Of a stretch of 64,000 nt of DNA, positions 33,888-43,607 are shown piece by piece. This DNA is from Bacteroidota bacterium (GTDB taxonomy: Bacteria; Bacteroidota; Ignavibacteria; Ignavibacteriales; Ignavibacteriaceae), in NCBI GenBank assembly GCA_021824565.1, contig JAKAKL010000116.1, positions 1 to 64,000 of the forward strand. The letters run 5' to 3'. The first letter of the stretch is position 1. Every line of letters starts with the position of its first letter. The notes beneath the pieces were generated by a model. The model had not been told where the DNA came from, did not search any database, and saw nothing but the letters and a program-made list of their open reading frames with translations. Position numbers and translations under genes: made by a program.

Positions 33888-34364
33888 ATGTCTGATACAA
33901 ATTTTGTATACCTAACCAAAGAACGGCTTGTAGAGCTTGAAAAAGAATTGCAGGACATGAAAACCAGCGGGAGAAAATCCATCGCGGCTAAAATCGCTGA
34001 AGCGAGGGCGCACGGCGATCTTTCGGAAAACGCCGAGTACGATGCGGCAAAAGAAGAGCAGGGCTTGTTTGAACTTCGGATAAGCAAGCTTGAAAGCATA
34101 CTTGCGCGTGCCCGCGTAATTGACACTTCTCAGTTCCCTCAGGATGAGGTACATATTTTATCTACTGTTTTAGTAAAAAATATAAATAACCAAAAAACAT
34201 TTACCTACTTACTTGTGTCTCCGGAAGAAGCGGATTTTCAGTCTGGTAAAATTTCTATAACTTCGCCCGTAGGTCATGGTCTGCTCGGTAAAAAAGTTGG
34301 TGAAAAGGTAAAAGTTAAAGCACCGGCAGGTATGCTGGATTTCGAAATCTTATCAATTAAATAA
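33888..34364 (+). CDS. greA: Transcript cleavage factor GreA
   Basis: A 158-residue Gre factor. The N-terminal coiled coil (YLTKERLVELEKELQDMKTS) carries the acidic tip region HGDLSENAEYDAAKEEQ, with the two acidic residues that reach the RNA polymerase active site. The C-terminal FKBP-like domain has ISITSPVGHGLLGKKVGEKV and KAPAGMLDFEILSI. It rescues backtracked RNA polymerase. A terminator-like hairpin in its leader suggests attenuation. ribD follows after 5 bp. Confidence 0.96.
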   Translation: MSDTNFVYLTKERLVELEKELQDMKTSGRKSIAAKIAEARAHGDLSENAEYDAAKEEQGLFELRISKLESILARARVIDTSQFPQDEVHILSTVLVKNINNQKTFTYLLVSPEEADFQSGKISITSPVGHGLLGKKVGEKVKVKAPAGMLDFEILSIK

Positions 34365-34369
34365 ATAAT

Positions 34370-35458
34370 TTGACAGACGAATCTTACATACAACTTGCAA
34401 TTGAAATTGCAAAAAAGGGATACGGTAACGTTAGCCCAAACCCACTGGTCGGCTGTATAATAATTAAAGATGGAAAAATCATAGGCGCAGGCTACCACGA
34501 AAAGTACGGTAAAAATCATGCTGAGATAAATGCGATTGAATCTTCAAACGAGAGCGTGGAAGGTTCTACATTATATGTTAATCTAGAACCATGCAGTCAT
34601 TACGGGCAGACACCGCCGTGTGTAGAAAAAATTATTGAAAAAAGAATAAAGCGTGTTGTAATCGGTACGCTTGATATGAACCCAATCGTCAGCGGGCGCG
34701 GGATAAAAAAATTGAAGGCTGCGGGAATTGATGTAAAAGTGGGCGTTCTTGAAAAAGAATGTATTGATCTGAATAAATTTTTCTTTAAATATATTACAAA
34801 GAAACTCCCTTATGTAACTTTAAAAGCCGCCCAAACTATTGATGGAAAGATTGCCGACTTCGATGGAGATTCAAAATGGATTTCGTCTACTGCTTCAAGA
34901 AAAATTGTTCACCGGATGAGATCAAAATATGATGCAATACTCATTGGCTCAGGCACGGTCGCTAAAGATGATCCAAAGCTTACTGTAAGGCTTGCGGAAG
35001 GGAGAAATCCTAAAAGAATTATTCTCGACACTCATCTTAAATTAAAATTAAGCCACAAGATTTTTCACAATAATACGGACGGTAACTTAATAGTAATCAC
35101 TTCAATAAATAACGGGAAGAAGAAATCCAAAGTTGCCAAGTTAAAATCTCTCGGTGTAAATATTCTTTATGCGAGAGAAAACAAAAAAGGCTTGATTGAT
35201 CTGCGCAGCGCTTTAATAGAAATTGGAAAGATCAACATATCTTCTGTGCTTGTTGAAGGAGGCAGCGCTTTGCTTTCTAATTTCATAAAAGAAAATTTGT
35301 ATGACGACATTTCTCTTTTCATCGCGCCAAAGATTTTAGGCGCCGGAATCGACTCTTTCGGGAATCTTGGAATCAAAACCATTCGCCAGGCTTACAAGTT
35401 GAAAATAGACAGCGTAGAAAAAACCGGTGACGACATTATGATCCAGTTGTCAAAATAG
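34370..35458 (+). CDS. ribD: Bifunctional riboflavin biosynthesis deaminase/reductase
   Basis: A 362-residue RibD. The N-terminal deaminase has zinc ligands in HAEINAIE and the EPCSHYGQTPPC motif. The C-terminal reductase begins at VTLKAAQTIDGKIADFDGDS and includes SKYDAILIGSGTVAKDDP and VLVEGGSALLSNFI. It performs the second and third steps of riboflavin synthesis. The start is a TTG 5 bp after greA; no ATG is available and the sequence from MTDESYIQLAIE matches the family. No FMN riboswitch was recognised upstream of ribD or ribE. Confidence 0.95.
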   Translation: MTDESYIQLAIEIAKKGYGNVSPNPLVGCIIIKDGKIIGAGYHEKYGKNHAEINAIESSNESVEGSTLYVNLEPCSHYGQTPPCVEKIIEKRIKRVVIGTLDMNPIVSGRGIKKLKAAGIDVKVGVLEKECIDLNKFFFKYITKKLPYVTLKAAQTIDGKIADFDGDSKWISSTASRKIVHRMRSKYDAILIGSGTVAKDDPKLTVRLAEGRNPKRIILDTHLKLKLSHKIFHNNTDGNLIVITSINNGKKKSKVAKLKSLGVNILYARENKKGLIDLRSALIEIGKINISSVLVEGGSALLSNFIKENLYDDISLFIAPKILGAGIDSFGNLGIKTIRQAYKLKIDSVEKTGDDIMIQLSK

Positions 35459-35468
35459 ATTTATTTTC

Positions 35469-35502
35469 TTGCCGAATTTCTAAATCAAATTTCTTATTTT
35501 TG
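35469..35502 (+). promoter_or_regulatory. Bacteroidota-type promoter of ribE
   Basis: TTG at 35469-35471, 23-nt spacer, TATTTTTG at 35495-35502 (TAnnTTTG). It would start ribE transcription about 38 nt before the ATG. The spacer is at the long end of the accepted range. Confidence 0.45.
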
Positions 35503-35545
35503 TTACGCAAATTATATAATATCCATTACTTTTTTAAGTAGAACT

Positions 35546-36142
35546 ATGTTTACAGGTATAGTTGAAGAAACCGGAATTTTAAAAAATAAAATCCCCGAAG
35601 GCAACGGCTATCAGCTTATTGTAAGCGCGCAGAAAGTTGTTGAAGATCTTTCTATTGGCGCAAGCATAAGTGTTAACGGCGCTTGTCTTACAGTTGTAAA
35701 GAAGGGAAAAAATTCTTTTTATGTCGATACGATAGAAGAAACTTTAAAAAAAACAAACCTCGGCGAACTTAAGATTGGCAGCAAGGTGAACCTTGAACGC
35801 TCGTTAAAAATCGATGCTCGCCTTGGAGGACATTTTGTTCTTGGTCATGTTGACACGGTTGGAAAAATAGTCGAGGTTAAAGAATTATCCAACAGTCATT
35901 TCATTACGATTTCTTTTCCGGAGAAGTTTAAAAAATATTTAATCTATGTCGGCTCAATTGCAATTGACGGCGTAAGTATGACTGTTGCTGAGCTAAATAA
36001 AAATACTTTCTCTGTCGGAGTTATTCCGCATACTTGGGAAGAAACAATTTTTTCGACTAAAGGCGCGGGCGATTCTGTAAATTTAGAATTTGATGTTCTC
36101 GGAAAATATGTCGAAAAAATTATGAACGATAAAGGCAATTGA
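35546..36142 (+). CDS. ribE: Riboflavin synthase alpha subunit
   Basis: A 198-residue RibE made of two lumazine-binding halves. The first starts MFTGIVEETGILKN with SIGASISVNGACLTV, and the second runs LGHVDTVGKIVEV to YVGSIAIDGVSMTVAEL. It converts two 6,7-dimethyl-8-ribityllumazine molecules to riboflavin plus a pyrimidine. Length is normal. ribD is 87 bp upstream; ribBA and ribH are not in the window. Confidence 0.95.
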   Translation: MFTGIVEETGILKNKIPEGNGYQLIVSAQKVVEDLSIGASISVNGACLTVVKKGKNSFYVDTIEETLKKTNLGELKIGSKVNLERSLKIDARLGGHFVLGHVDTVGKIVEVKELSNSHFITISFPEKFKKYLIYVGSIAIDGVSMTVAELNKNTFSVGVIPHTWEETIFSTKGAGDSVNLEFDVLGKYVEKIMNDKGN

Positions 36143-36148
36143 TTCCTG

Positions 36149-37513
36149 ATGCAAAAAATCGAACAGAAGGCAATAAAGTTTATCGACGAAAAAAAATTGA
36201 TTGCGCCGGGCGATAAAATCTTAGTCGCTTTAAGCGGAGGACCCGATTCTGTTTTTCTTCTCAATCTTCTCATCAAGCACAAAAGAAGATTTAAAATTGA
36301 AATTGCCTTAATTCATATCAACCATAAGCTGCGCGGCAAAGATTCAACTGAGGATGAAAAGTTTTGTAAGTTATTAGCGGAAAGCTTATCTATTCCAATT
36401 CACATATATCGAAAAGACATTAAAGCCTTTTCAAAAAAAAATAAAATTTCAATCGAAGAAGCCGGAAGAGAGATTCGTTATTCATTATTTGAATCGACGG
36501 CAAATAAATTCGGTTATACAAAGATTGCGACCGCTCATAATTGCAGTGATAATGCGGAAACAGTTTTCCTTAATTTAATCAAAGGCACCGGGTTAAAAGG
36601 TATCTCCGGTATACCCGAAGCCAGAGGTAATATTATCAGACCGATACTAAACGTTTCAAAGGAAGATATAATTAGTTATCTCAATAAGAATGAGATTAAG
36701 TATAGAATCGATAAGTCAAATTATGAAAACGATTATGAAAGAAATTTTATACGCAACGAAATTTTTCCGTTACTAAAAAAAAGACTTAATCCGGCGCTGG
36801 AAAATTCTATTTTCATATCTTCGGAAGTCTTTAAAGAAATTTATTTGTTTGTGCAAAAAGAAATGGAAAATTTTCCAGAATTTTCTCCGAAGTTTTTTAA
36901 GGACAAATTGATTTTTTCTGTTAAAGCATTATTATCAGTTAAAAAAGAAATTCGTTCCGAATTTCTTAAGAGGCATTTCGAAAAGCATTTTGGTTTTCGA
37001 CCGTCTTTTCGTGATCTTAAAAAAATCCTTTCGATTGCAGATAAAGATACGAACGAGAGAGAAGAACTTTCTCAAAATTTTTCTGTTATAAAAGACCGGG
37101 ACGAAATTATAATATTAAGCAAGAGTTATTCTAAGGCAAAAAATCCTTCCGGCAGTGAATTAGAGATTTTACCAGACGACAAAAATAAAATTCTCAGCAT
37201 CACGGAAATTAATTCGGTTCCCCCAAAATATGCCTCGAATAAAATGACTGAATATATTTCGGGAGATAAAGCTTCGGACAAATTTATTCTTCGCAAGTGG
37301 AAATACGGCGATAGATTTTTTCCGCTCGGCTTAAAAGGCTCGAAAAAAATTTCCGATTTCTTAAATGAGCAAAAAATCTCTCCGCTAAAAAAGAAAGATC
37401 AGTTTGTACTTACAAACAAAGGGAAAATTGTATGGGTTGTAGGCATCAGAATTGACGACAGATTTAAAATTACAAACAGCACGAAAAAGGTATACATGTT
37501 ATGCATGAATTAA
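36149..37513 (+). CDS. tilS: tRNA(Ile)-lysidine synthetase
   Basis: A 454-residue N-type ATP pyrophosphatase. The PP-loop is LVALSGGPDSVFLLNLL, followed by HINHKLRGKDSTEDE, ATAHNCSDNAETVFLNL and the GIPEARGNIIRP segment. The C-terminal domain (KWKYGDRFFPLGLKGSKKIS) is kept. It modifies C34 of tRNA-Ile(CAU) to lysidine so that it reads AUA. It overlaps hpt by 13 nt, the common tilS-hpt-ftsH order. Confidence 0.95.
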   Translation: MQKIEQKAIKFIDEKKLIAPGDKILVALSGGPDSVFLLNLLIKHKRRFKIEIALIHINHKLRGKDSTEDEKFCKLLAESLSIPIHIYRKDIKAFSKKNKISIEEAGREIRYSLFESTANKFGYTKIATAHNCSDNAETVFLNLIKGTGLKGISGIPEARGNIIRPILNVSKEDIISYLNKNEIKYRIDKSNYENDYERNFIRNEIFPLLKKRLNPALENSIFISSEVFKEIYLFVQKEMENFPEFSPKFFKDKLIFSVKALLSVKKEIRSEFLKRHFEKHFGFRPSFRDLKKILSIADKDTNEREELSQNFSVIKDRDEIIILSKSYSKAKNPSGSELEILPDDKNKILSITEINSVPPKYASNKMTEYISGDKASDKFILRKWKYGDRFFPLGLKGSKKISDFLNEQKISPLKKKDQFVLTNKGKIVWVVGIRIDDRFKITNSTKKVYMLCMN

Positions 37514-38070
37514 AGAACAAAGAAAAATTAATTATTGGCAGCGATACTTTCGTTCCGATGCTTAACGAGGAAGTTCTGCAAAACAGAATCCGCGAGCTTG
37601 GCGAAATAATTTCAAATGATTATAAAGATAAGGTTCCGGTGTTTATAGGCGTGCTCAACGGCGCCTTCCTTTTCCTTTCCGATCTGATAAAAAATATTTC
37701 CATAGATTGCGAAGTGGACTTCTTCAAGCTATCAAGTTACGGCGACGAAAAAATCTCCTCGGGCAAAGTTAAGCTTCTGAAAGAGTTGAATTGCGACGTG
37801 ACCGGCAGAGACATTATCATAGTTGAAGACATCGTTGATTCCGGCTTATCAATGAAATATATTGAAGAACTTATTGCACCTCACAAACCAAATAGCATGC
37901 GGATTGCCTCACTGCTAATTAAGCCAAATAGCCTTAGATATAATATAAAAATTGATTATATTGGCTTCCAAATTGAAAGTAAATTCGTAATTGGATATGG
38001 ATTGGACTATGCCCAAAAATATAGAAACCTTCGGTCCATTTACGTTTTAAGTGAAGATGGAGAAAAATAA
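37501..38070 (+). CDS. hpt: Hypoxanthine phosphoribosyltransferase
   Basis: A 189-residue type I PRTase. The PRPP loop is [18 protein letters not shown]; upstream are [19 protein letters not shown] and [18 protein letters not shown]. It salvages hypoxanthine (and probably guanine) with PRPP. It starts inside the end of tilS and is followed at once by ftsH. Confidence 0.94.
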   Translation: MHELKNKEKLIIGSDTFVPMLNEEVLQNRIRELGEIISNDYKDKVPVFIGVLNGAFLFLSDLIKNISIDCEVDFFKLSSYGDEKISSGKVKLLKELNCDVTGRDIIIVEDIVDSGLSMKYIEELIAPHKPNSMRIASLLIKPNSLRYNIKIDYIGFQIESKFVIGYGLDYAQKYRNLRSIYVLSEDGEK

Positions 38071-38074
38071 ATTA

Positions 38075-40159
38075 ATGAATATCAACAATAGAAAATTTTA
38101 TATGGCTGATGATAACAATGACAACAAGCCGTCGCAAAAAACTCCTAAAGGCGGCGGCCCGAATAAGCCTGATGATAATTTCGATTGGTCAAAAGTAATA
38201 AGAATGGTATTTGGCTGGGGAGCCGTAATAGTGGCAGCGGTTATAATAATGCAGTTGTTCAAAACGAACACCACAAATTACACTGAAGTCCCATACGGCG
38301 AATATGTAAAACTTGTTGACTCCAATCAAATCCTATCGGCAAAAATAATCAAATCTGATGTTAACGATTATTATTTCAAAGCGACACTGAAATCTGAAGA
38401 CACATTAAATGTAAATAACCACGAAACAATATTTAAACACATTTCGGTTTACCTGCCCGAACCAATGATACGAGATCAAGAAGCCGTTTGGAAAGCTAAA
38501 AATATTAATTATTCTTTTGACAAAGAATCAAATGAATGGATGAATATTCTAATCGGTTTCTTGCCGTGGATTGCAATCGTTGCTGTTTGGCTGATCATTA
38601 TGAGAAGAATGCAGGGAGGTGCAGGCGGTACACGCGGTATTTTTTCTTTTGGAAAAAGTAAAGCTAAAATGATTACGCAGGCAAATCAAAAAATTACTTT
38701 TAGAGATGTTGCCGGCGCTGATGAAGCAAAGCTTGAGTTGCACGAAATAATTGAATTTCTGAAAGAACCTTCTAAATTCCAAAAGCTGGGTGGAAAAATT
38801 CCCCGAGGCGTTTTATTATTAGGACCTCCCGGAACCGGTAAGACTTTACTTGCTCGCGCTGTTGCCGGTGAAGCAGGAGTTCCTTTCTTTTCTATTAGCG
38901 GTGCGGACTTCGTTGAGATGTTTGTCGGTGTTGGTGCAAGCCGTGTTCGCGATCTGTTTGATCAAGGGAAGAAAAATGCGCCGTGTATTATCTTTATCGA
39001 TGAAATTGATGCTGTTGGAAGACACCGCGGAGCAGGTCTCGGCGGCGGGCACGATGAAAGAGAGCAAACTCTTAATCAGCTTCTTGTTGAAATGGACGGC
39101 TTTGAACAAAACAGCGGCGTTATTATAATCGCGGCTACCAACCGTCCCGATGTCCTTGATCCGGCGCTTCTTAGACCTGGAAGATTTGATCGCCAAGTTG
39201 TAGTTGATCGACCTGATGTTAAAGGAAGAGAAGGAATTTTAAAAGTTCACACAAGAAATATTCCGCTTGAACCCAATGTTAATCTTGAAGTTCTTGCAAA
39301 AGGAACACCAGGACTTGCAGGCGCTGAGCTTGCAAACCTTGTTAATGAAGCGGCTCTGCTCGCAGCGAGAAAAAATAAAAAGAAAGTCGAGATGGTCGAC
39401 TTTGAAGAAGCTAAAGACAAGGTTATGATGGGCATGGAAAGAAAAAGTATGATCATTTCTGAAGAAGAAAAGAAAACCACTGCTTACCATGAAATTGGTC
39501 ATGTGCTTGTCGCAAGAATGCTTCCCGAAGCAGATCCGGTGCACAAAGTAACTATCATTCCCCGCGGAAGAGCGCTCGGTGTTACTAGTTATTTACCAAT
39601 AGATGAAAAACATACTTACTCAAAAGAATATCTTGAATCAGTAATTACTTATGCACTCGGCGGACGGGCTGCTGAAAAATTAATTTTCAATCATTACACA
39701 ACCGGTGCAGGCAATGATATTGAAAAAGCTACAAACATTGCTCGCAAAATGGTCTGCGAATGGGGAATGAGCGATAAGCTCGGACCTCTTAGCTACGGCG
39801 CTAAAGAAGAAGAAATATTTTTAGGCAGAGAAATCCAGCGCCACAGAGACTACAGTGAAAGGACAGCAATCGAAATAGATGATGAGGTCAGAGATATTGT
39901 AAATACATCGATGAAGAGGGCTGAAAAAATCCTTACAGATAATATTGATCTACTTCATAAAATGTCGAAGGAACTGCTTGAAAGAGAAATCCTCGACGGA
40001 GATGAAATAGATAAATTAATGAGAGGCGAAGAATTGCCGCCGCCTGCAAAAAACAACAACGGCAATAATTTGGCGCCGGAAGAAATTCCCGACCATGTAA
40101 AGAAATTACTGGAACAGAGAAAACCGAAAGAATCTACTCCAACCAATGACGCCAATTGA
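38075..40159 (+). CDS. ftsH: ATP-dependent zinc metalloprotease FtsH
   Basis: About 694 residues. Two transmembrane helices ([18 protein letters not shown] and [19 protein letters not shown]) flank a short periplasmic domain. The AAA domain has Walker [12 protein letters not shown], Walker [13 protein letters not shown] and SRH region [19 protein letters not shown]. The protease site is HEIGH near residue 471. It degrades misfolded membrane proteins and short-lived regulators. The track starts inside hpt; I prefer the ATG at 38075, which follows GGAG at a 12-nt distance, though MADDN at 38102 is also possible. The C-terminal tail is Asn/Pro-rich. Confidence 0.95.
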   Translation: MNINNRKFYMADDNNDNKPSQKTPKGGGPNKPDDNFDWSKVIRMVFGWGAVIVAAVIIMQLFKTNTTNYTEVPYGEYVKLVDSNQILSAKIIKSDVNDYYFKATLKSEDTLNVNNHETIFKHISVYLPEPMIRDQEAVWKAKNINYSFDKESNEWMNILIGFLPWIAIVAVWLIIMRRMQGGAGGTRGIFSFGKSKAKMITQANQKITFRDVAGADEAKLELHEIIEFLKEPSKFQKLGGKIPRGVLLLGPPGTGKTLLARAVAGEAGVPFFSISGADFVEMFVGVGASRVRDLFDQGKKNAPCIIFIDEIDAVGRHRGAGLGGGHDEREQTLNQLLVEMDGFEQNSGVIIIAATNRPDVLDPALLRPGRFDRQVVVDRPDVKGREGILKVHTRNIPLEPNVNLEVLAKGTPGLAGAELANLVNEAALLAARKNKKKVEMVDFEEAKDKVMMGMERKSMIISEEEKKTTAYHEIGHVLVARMLPEADPVHKVTIIPRGRALGVTSYLPIDEKHTYSKEYLESVITYALGGRAAEKLIFNHYTTGAGNDIEKATNIARKMVCEWGMSDKLGPLSYGAKEEEIFLGREIQRHRDYSERTAIEIDDEVRDIVNTSMKRAEKILTDNIDLLHKMSKELLEREILDGDEIDKLMRGEELPPPAKNNNGNNLAPEEIPDHVKKLLEQRKPKESTPTNDAN

Positions 40160-40814
40160 CAATGGAACTATTAACTACAGAGATGAAGTAGTAAGAAAGC
40201 TAATTCATCTCTGTTCTCTATCCATACCTGTCGTTTATTATTTTATCCCGCGTTCGAGCGCAATAATCATATTAAGCGTTTTAACATTTTTCGCGGTTGC
40301 ACTTGATCTATCAAGATATTTTTATCCTAACGTTGGAAAAATATTCTATAAGCTGTTTGGATTTTTACTACGCAGACACGAAGTAGATCATAAGAAGAAA
40401 AATCTTAACGGAGCAACTTACGTCTTAATTTCTTCAGTAATATGTGCGGTAGTTTTCCCAAAAGTTTTTTTTATAACAGCGTTCAGCATTTTGATAATTA
40501 GTGATTCTGTTGCCGCTCTGATCGGCAGGAAATGGGGCAAGCACAAATTCTTATCAAAAAGTCTTGAAGGGACACTGGCATTTTTTATCAGCGCGATTTT
40601 AGTAGTATTCTTCACTCCTAAAATTGACGGAACACCGGTAGAATATCTGATTGGGATAATCTCTGCAGCAATTGGCGCAATTGTAGAGAACGTTTCCTTT
40701 GGATTTGCTGATGATAATCTTTCGATACCGATCTCAATAGGCTTATCAATGTGGGCTTTATATTTATTGCTGCTACCCAATGTTCAACTTATACTTCCCC
40801 ATTCTCCTTTATAA
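40146..40814 (+). CDS. Polyprenol/phytol/dolichol-kinase-like membrane protein (SEC59/DGK1/VTE5 type)
   Basis: A 222-residue membrane protein with six to seven hydrophobic segments. It has the family's [20 protein letters not shown] start, an [15 protein letters not shown] segment and the conserved [20 protein letters not shown]...[10 protein letters not shown] region, which in eukaryotic relatives binds CTP. It probably phosphorylates a lipid alcohol or diacylglycerol with CTP; the substrate is unknown. It overlaps ftsH by 14 nt and ends that operon. Confidence 0.85.
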   Translation: MTPIDNGTINYRDEVVRKLIHLCSLSIPVVYYFIPRSSAIIILSVLTFFAVALDLSRYFYPNVGKIFYKLFGFLLRRHEVDHKKKNLNGATYVLISSVICAVVFPKVFFITAFSILIISDSVAALIGRKWGKHKFLSKSLEGTLAFFISAILVVFFTPKIDGTPVEYLIGIISAAIGAIVENVSFGFADDNLSIPISIGLSMWALYLLLLPNVQLILPHSPL

Positions 40815-40907
40815 CTTCTCTCAGAATAACTAAATTTTGCTTGCAATAATTTTTTGCAAAAAAGTTTATTAATTTTATTTTCAAGAAATTAAATTAGCAG
40901 GCAAACT

Positions 40908-42455
40908 ATGTTAAAGAAATTCAACCAGAATATAAGCGAAGGAATATTGTTTACCGATCATTACCAGCTGATGATGGCGCAGCTATATTATCGAATCGGA
41001 ACGCACGAAACACTTGCGCAATTTGATCACTTCTTCAGATACTATCCTGATTATGGTCCGCACAAAGCAGGCTTTTGCATAAACGCTGGTCTCGAATGGC
41101 TTATTGATTGGATGCAAAATAGTTTTTTCGGAAATGGTGAAATAGAGATTCTGCGTTCACTTAAATCAAGCAGCGGTAAACAGCTTTTTGAAGATAGCTT
41201 TTTATTATGGCTTAAGAAAAGCGGTTCATTTGATCAGATAAGTTTACGCGCCATTCCGGAAGGAAGAGTAGTTCATCCAAATGAACCGCTGACAATTATT
41301 GAAGGTCCGCTGGCAATGGCTCAAATCTTAGAAACAGCCTTATTGAACCAGCTAAATTATCAAACTTTAATTGCGACAAAGGCAGCGCGTATCAAAGAGA
41401 TGGGGCAAAATCAACTCTTGCTTGAGTTCGGTGCAAGACGCGCCCAAGACAGAGGAGCCATAGCCGGCGTTCGCGGCGCTTTGATCGGCGGCGCAGATTT
41501 TTCCTCTAATGTCGGCATTTCAAATTTACTTGGACTGCCGCCGAAAGGCACCCACGCTCATAGCATGGTTCAGCTTTTTATTGCTATGGGAATGACCGAG
41601 CATGAAGCATTTCAAACTTTTGCCGATTTGTATCCCGATGATTGTATCCTTCTCGTCGATACGATCAATACTTTAGAAAGTGGAATTCCAAGTGCCATAA
41701 AAGTCTTTGAGAACTTAAAAAAGAAAGGACATAAGCCGGTAGGAATCAGACTTGATTCGGGAGATCTTGCTTACTTAAGTTTGCAAGCCGCCAAGATGCT
41801 GAATGAAGCCGGCTTTGAAGATGTAAAAATTGTTCTGTCAAATGAGTTAGATGAAATGAACATCTGGCAAATTACTACGCAGATAATGGAAGAAGCGCGG
41901 CATTACAATATCGATCCCGACAGAATTATCAAAAGATTAGTATACGGAGTCGGAACAAAATTAATAACTTCTGCGGGAGACTCCTCGCTTGGCGGTGTTT
42001 ATAAACTTGTCGCGATTCATGATAAGAAAAATTGGATCCCAATATTGAAAATTTCGGAGACACCGGAGAAAACTCCGAATCCAGGAAATAAACAAGTATT
42101 TAGAATCTACGGCTCTAATATGCTTGCAACTGCAGATCTTGTTACTTTAAAAGAAGAAGACCCAAGTTCCTCAGAACTGATCGTGCTTCAACATCCGTCC
42201 GATGAGTTGAAGAAGCGTACATTGAAAAAAGAAAATACATCTGAAATTGAGCCGCTGCTTAAAAATATTTTAAGTGATGGAAAATTAGTTTATGAGTTCC
42301 CTACCTTGCAGCAAATTAGAAGTGCCAGAGATAATGATCTGGAGAAAATGGATTCCGGTGTGAAGAGATTGCTGAACCCTCATCGTTATCATGTTTCTCT
42401 ATCTCCAAAACTATTTGAACTAAAAAAGAAGCTTGTAATGAACATGAAGGCGTAG
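40908..42455 (+). CDS. pncB: Nicotinate phosphoribosyltransferase
   Basis: A 515-residue NAPRTase. Signatures are [17 protein letters not shown] at the N-terminus, [31 protein letters not shown] with the His that is phosphorylated in this family, and [20 protein letters not shown]. It makes nicotinate mononucleotide from nicotinate and PRPP in NAD salvage. Length matches the long bacterial form. It is followed by tandem array B. Confidence 0.95.
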   Translation: MLKKFNQNISEGILFTDHYQLMMAQLYYRIGTHETLAQFDHFFRYYPDYGPHKAGFCINAGLEWLIDWMQNSFFGNGEIEILRSLKSSSGKQLFEDSFLLWLKKSGSFDQISLRAIPEGRVVHPNEPLTIIEGPLAMAQILETALLNQLNYQTLIATKAARIKEMGQNQLLLEFGARRAQDRGAIAGVRGALIGGADFSSNVGISNLLGLPPKGTHAHSMVQLFIAMGMTEHEAFQTFADLYPDDCILLVDTINTLESGIPSAIKVFENLKKKGHKPVGIRLDSGDLAYLSLQAAKMLNEAGFEDVKIVLSNELDEMNIWQITTQIMEEARHYNIDPDRIIKRLVYGVGTKLITSAGDSSLGGVYKLVAIHDKKNWIPILKISETPEKTPNPGNKQVFRIYGSNMLATADLVTLKEEDPSSSELIVLQHPSDELKKRTLKKENTSEIEPLLKNILSDGKLVYEFPTLQQIRSARDNDLEKMDSGVKRLLNPHRYHVSLSPKLFELKKKLVMNMKA

Positions 42456-42515
42456 ACACCGGCGTGACTAATCTCCGCATGTGTGGATTAATAAATTCGT
42501 TGAACAAAGGAAAGT

Positions 42516-42977
42516 TTTGCCATTAGCAATGTGAGGTTAGCAGAAGGGATAATGCCGCTTGATATTGCCCACGGCAAGTCTGCACACCGCAGGATGTGAC
42601 TTGCACTCACACTAAAGACACTTGCACATCACCGAAGAAGACTTGCAGTAAACCGCATCACAATCGCACAACACCGAACGTGACTTGCACTCACACTAAG
42701 GACACTTGCACTTCACCGAAGAGCACTTGCAGTAAACCGCATCACAATCGCACAACACCGAACGTGACTTGCACTCACACTAAAGACACTTGCACATCAC
42801 CGAAGAACAATCGCAGTAAACCGCATCACAATCGCACAACACCGAACGTGACTTGCACTCACACTAAGGACGCTTGCACTTCATCGCAGAAGACTTGCAG
42901 CAGACAGCATCATATTCGTACATCACAAATTGTGACTTTCAATCACAGAATGAGGGTTTGTTAAGCAGCTACAGGGT
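42516..42977. repeat. Tandem array B: 84-bp higher-order units made of four 21-bp repeats
   Basis: The core (42600-42935) is four copies of an 84-bp unit. Each unit is four 21-bp subunits starting CTTGCA, CTTGCA, CTTGCA and ATCGCA, so the basic period is 21 bp with a higher-order period of 84. Degenerate 21-mers in the same register extend left to about 42516 and right to about 42977. A plus-strand ORF (122 aa, TCTHTKDTCTSPKK repeats) is a by-product of the 3-divisible period. It lies just after pncB. No spacers and no coding support. Confidence 0.9.
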
Positions 42978-42994
42978 GTTGTGTGTTAGTATGG

Positions 42995-43012
42995 CACACA
43001 CTGAAGTGTGTG
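42995..43012. repeat. REP-like hairpin 1
   Basis: CACACACT-GA-AGTGTGTG, perfect 8-bp arms, preceded by G. One of three similar palindromes of the form GCACAnACTnnAGTnTGTG within 105 bp downstream of array B. Confidence 0.65.
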
Positions 43013-43039
43013 GTACGAGGGATCGTCAGATTATTGTAG

Positions 43040-43057
43040 CACAGACTTTAGTCTGTG
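43040..43057. repeat. REP-like hairpin 2
   Basis: CACAGACT-TT-AGTCTGTG, perfect 8-bp arms, preceded by GTAG. Same family as hairpins 1 and 3; resembles dispersed GCACAGnCT-type extragenic palindromes known from many bacteria. Confidence 0.7.
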
Positions 43058-43080
43058 TGTGTTATGAATTTCCGGAAAGG

Positions 43081-43098
43081 CACATACTGAAGTATGGG
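43081..43098. repeat. REP-like hairpin 3
   Basis: CACATACT-GA-AGTATGGG, six perfect bp with a degraded outer stem, preceded by AGG. Third and most diverged copy; it lies 20 bp before the next gene's stop codon. Confidence 0.6.
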
Positions 43099-43118
43099 CT
43101 ACGGATGTGCTGCGGTAT

Positions 43119-43577
43119 TTAAAATCCAAGACGGATCATGATAAATGAATTAATAAGGAAGAGAGAATGAAGTATAACAAGTAAGGCATTTGGGCGCGGG
43201 TTATCTCTATGGACAGGTAATATCTGATAAGTATCTTTAAACTCGGTTTCAATAATTTCTTTTTTCGTTTCAGTTGTTCCCCATAAATAAGGCGCATACC
43301 AATTAAGGAAAATCAAAGTCAAAGAGGTTCCGAAATAAAATATAAAGAAAATAACAACGCCAAGAGGTTTTGATTCGCCGAAATAAATTAAAGAAAGTGT
43401 CAGCGTCATTAAAGAAGGAAGCGCATGTAAAAATGAAAGGAATAATCTTTCTTTGAATGTACGTACCTGAATAATGTTTTGAATATTATTGAGCGGGAAA
43501 ATATCTATAAAATCATAGAACATCTGGAAGAATATATGGATCAGCAATAAGTCTATAAAAATAAATTCTAAATACAT
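43119..43577 (-). CDS. Hypothetical membrane protein with about four transmembrane helices
   Basis: A 152-residue protein. Hydrophobic stretches at about 3-25, 45-65, 70-92 and 130-150 suggest four membrane helices. A charged loop (TETKKEIIETEFKDTYQ) and HRDNPRPN lie before the last helix. No family recognised. Its start is 31 bp from the stop of the next membrane gene on the same strand, so the two may be one operon. Confidence 0.6.
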   Translation of the reverse strand: MYLEFIFIDLLLIHIFFQMFYDFIDIFPLNNIQNIIQVRTFKERLFLSFLHALPSLMTLTLSLIYFGESKPLGVVIFFIFYFGTSLTLIFLNWYAPYLWGTTETKKEIIETEFKDTYQILPVHRDNPRPNALLVILHSLFLINSFIMIRLGF

Positions 43578-43607
43578 GCATCAAAATTAAGACTAATAAC
43601 CTCATTA

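Noticed and set aside
34365-35545. FMN riboswitch upstream of ribD or ribE
   Set aside because: The 5-bp and 87-bp gaps are too short and lack the conserved RFN element.
42596-43122. 122-aa and 82-aa plus-strand ORFs over array B and the REP-like hairpins
   Set aside because: Frame openness follows from the 84-bp period; composition (Thr/His/Cys/Lys repeats) is that of translated satellite, and no start signal is present.
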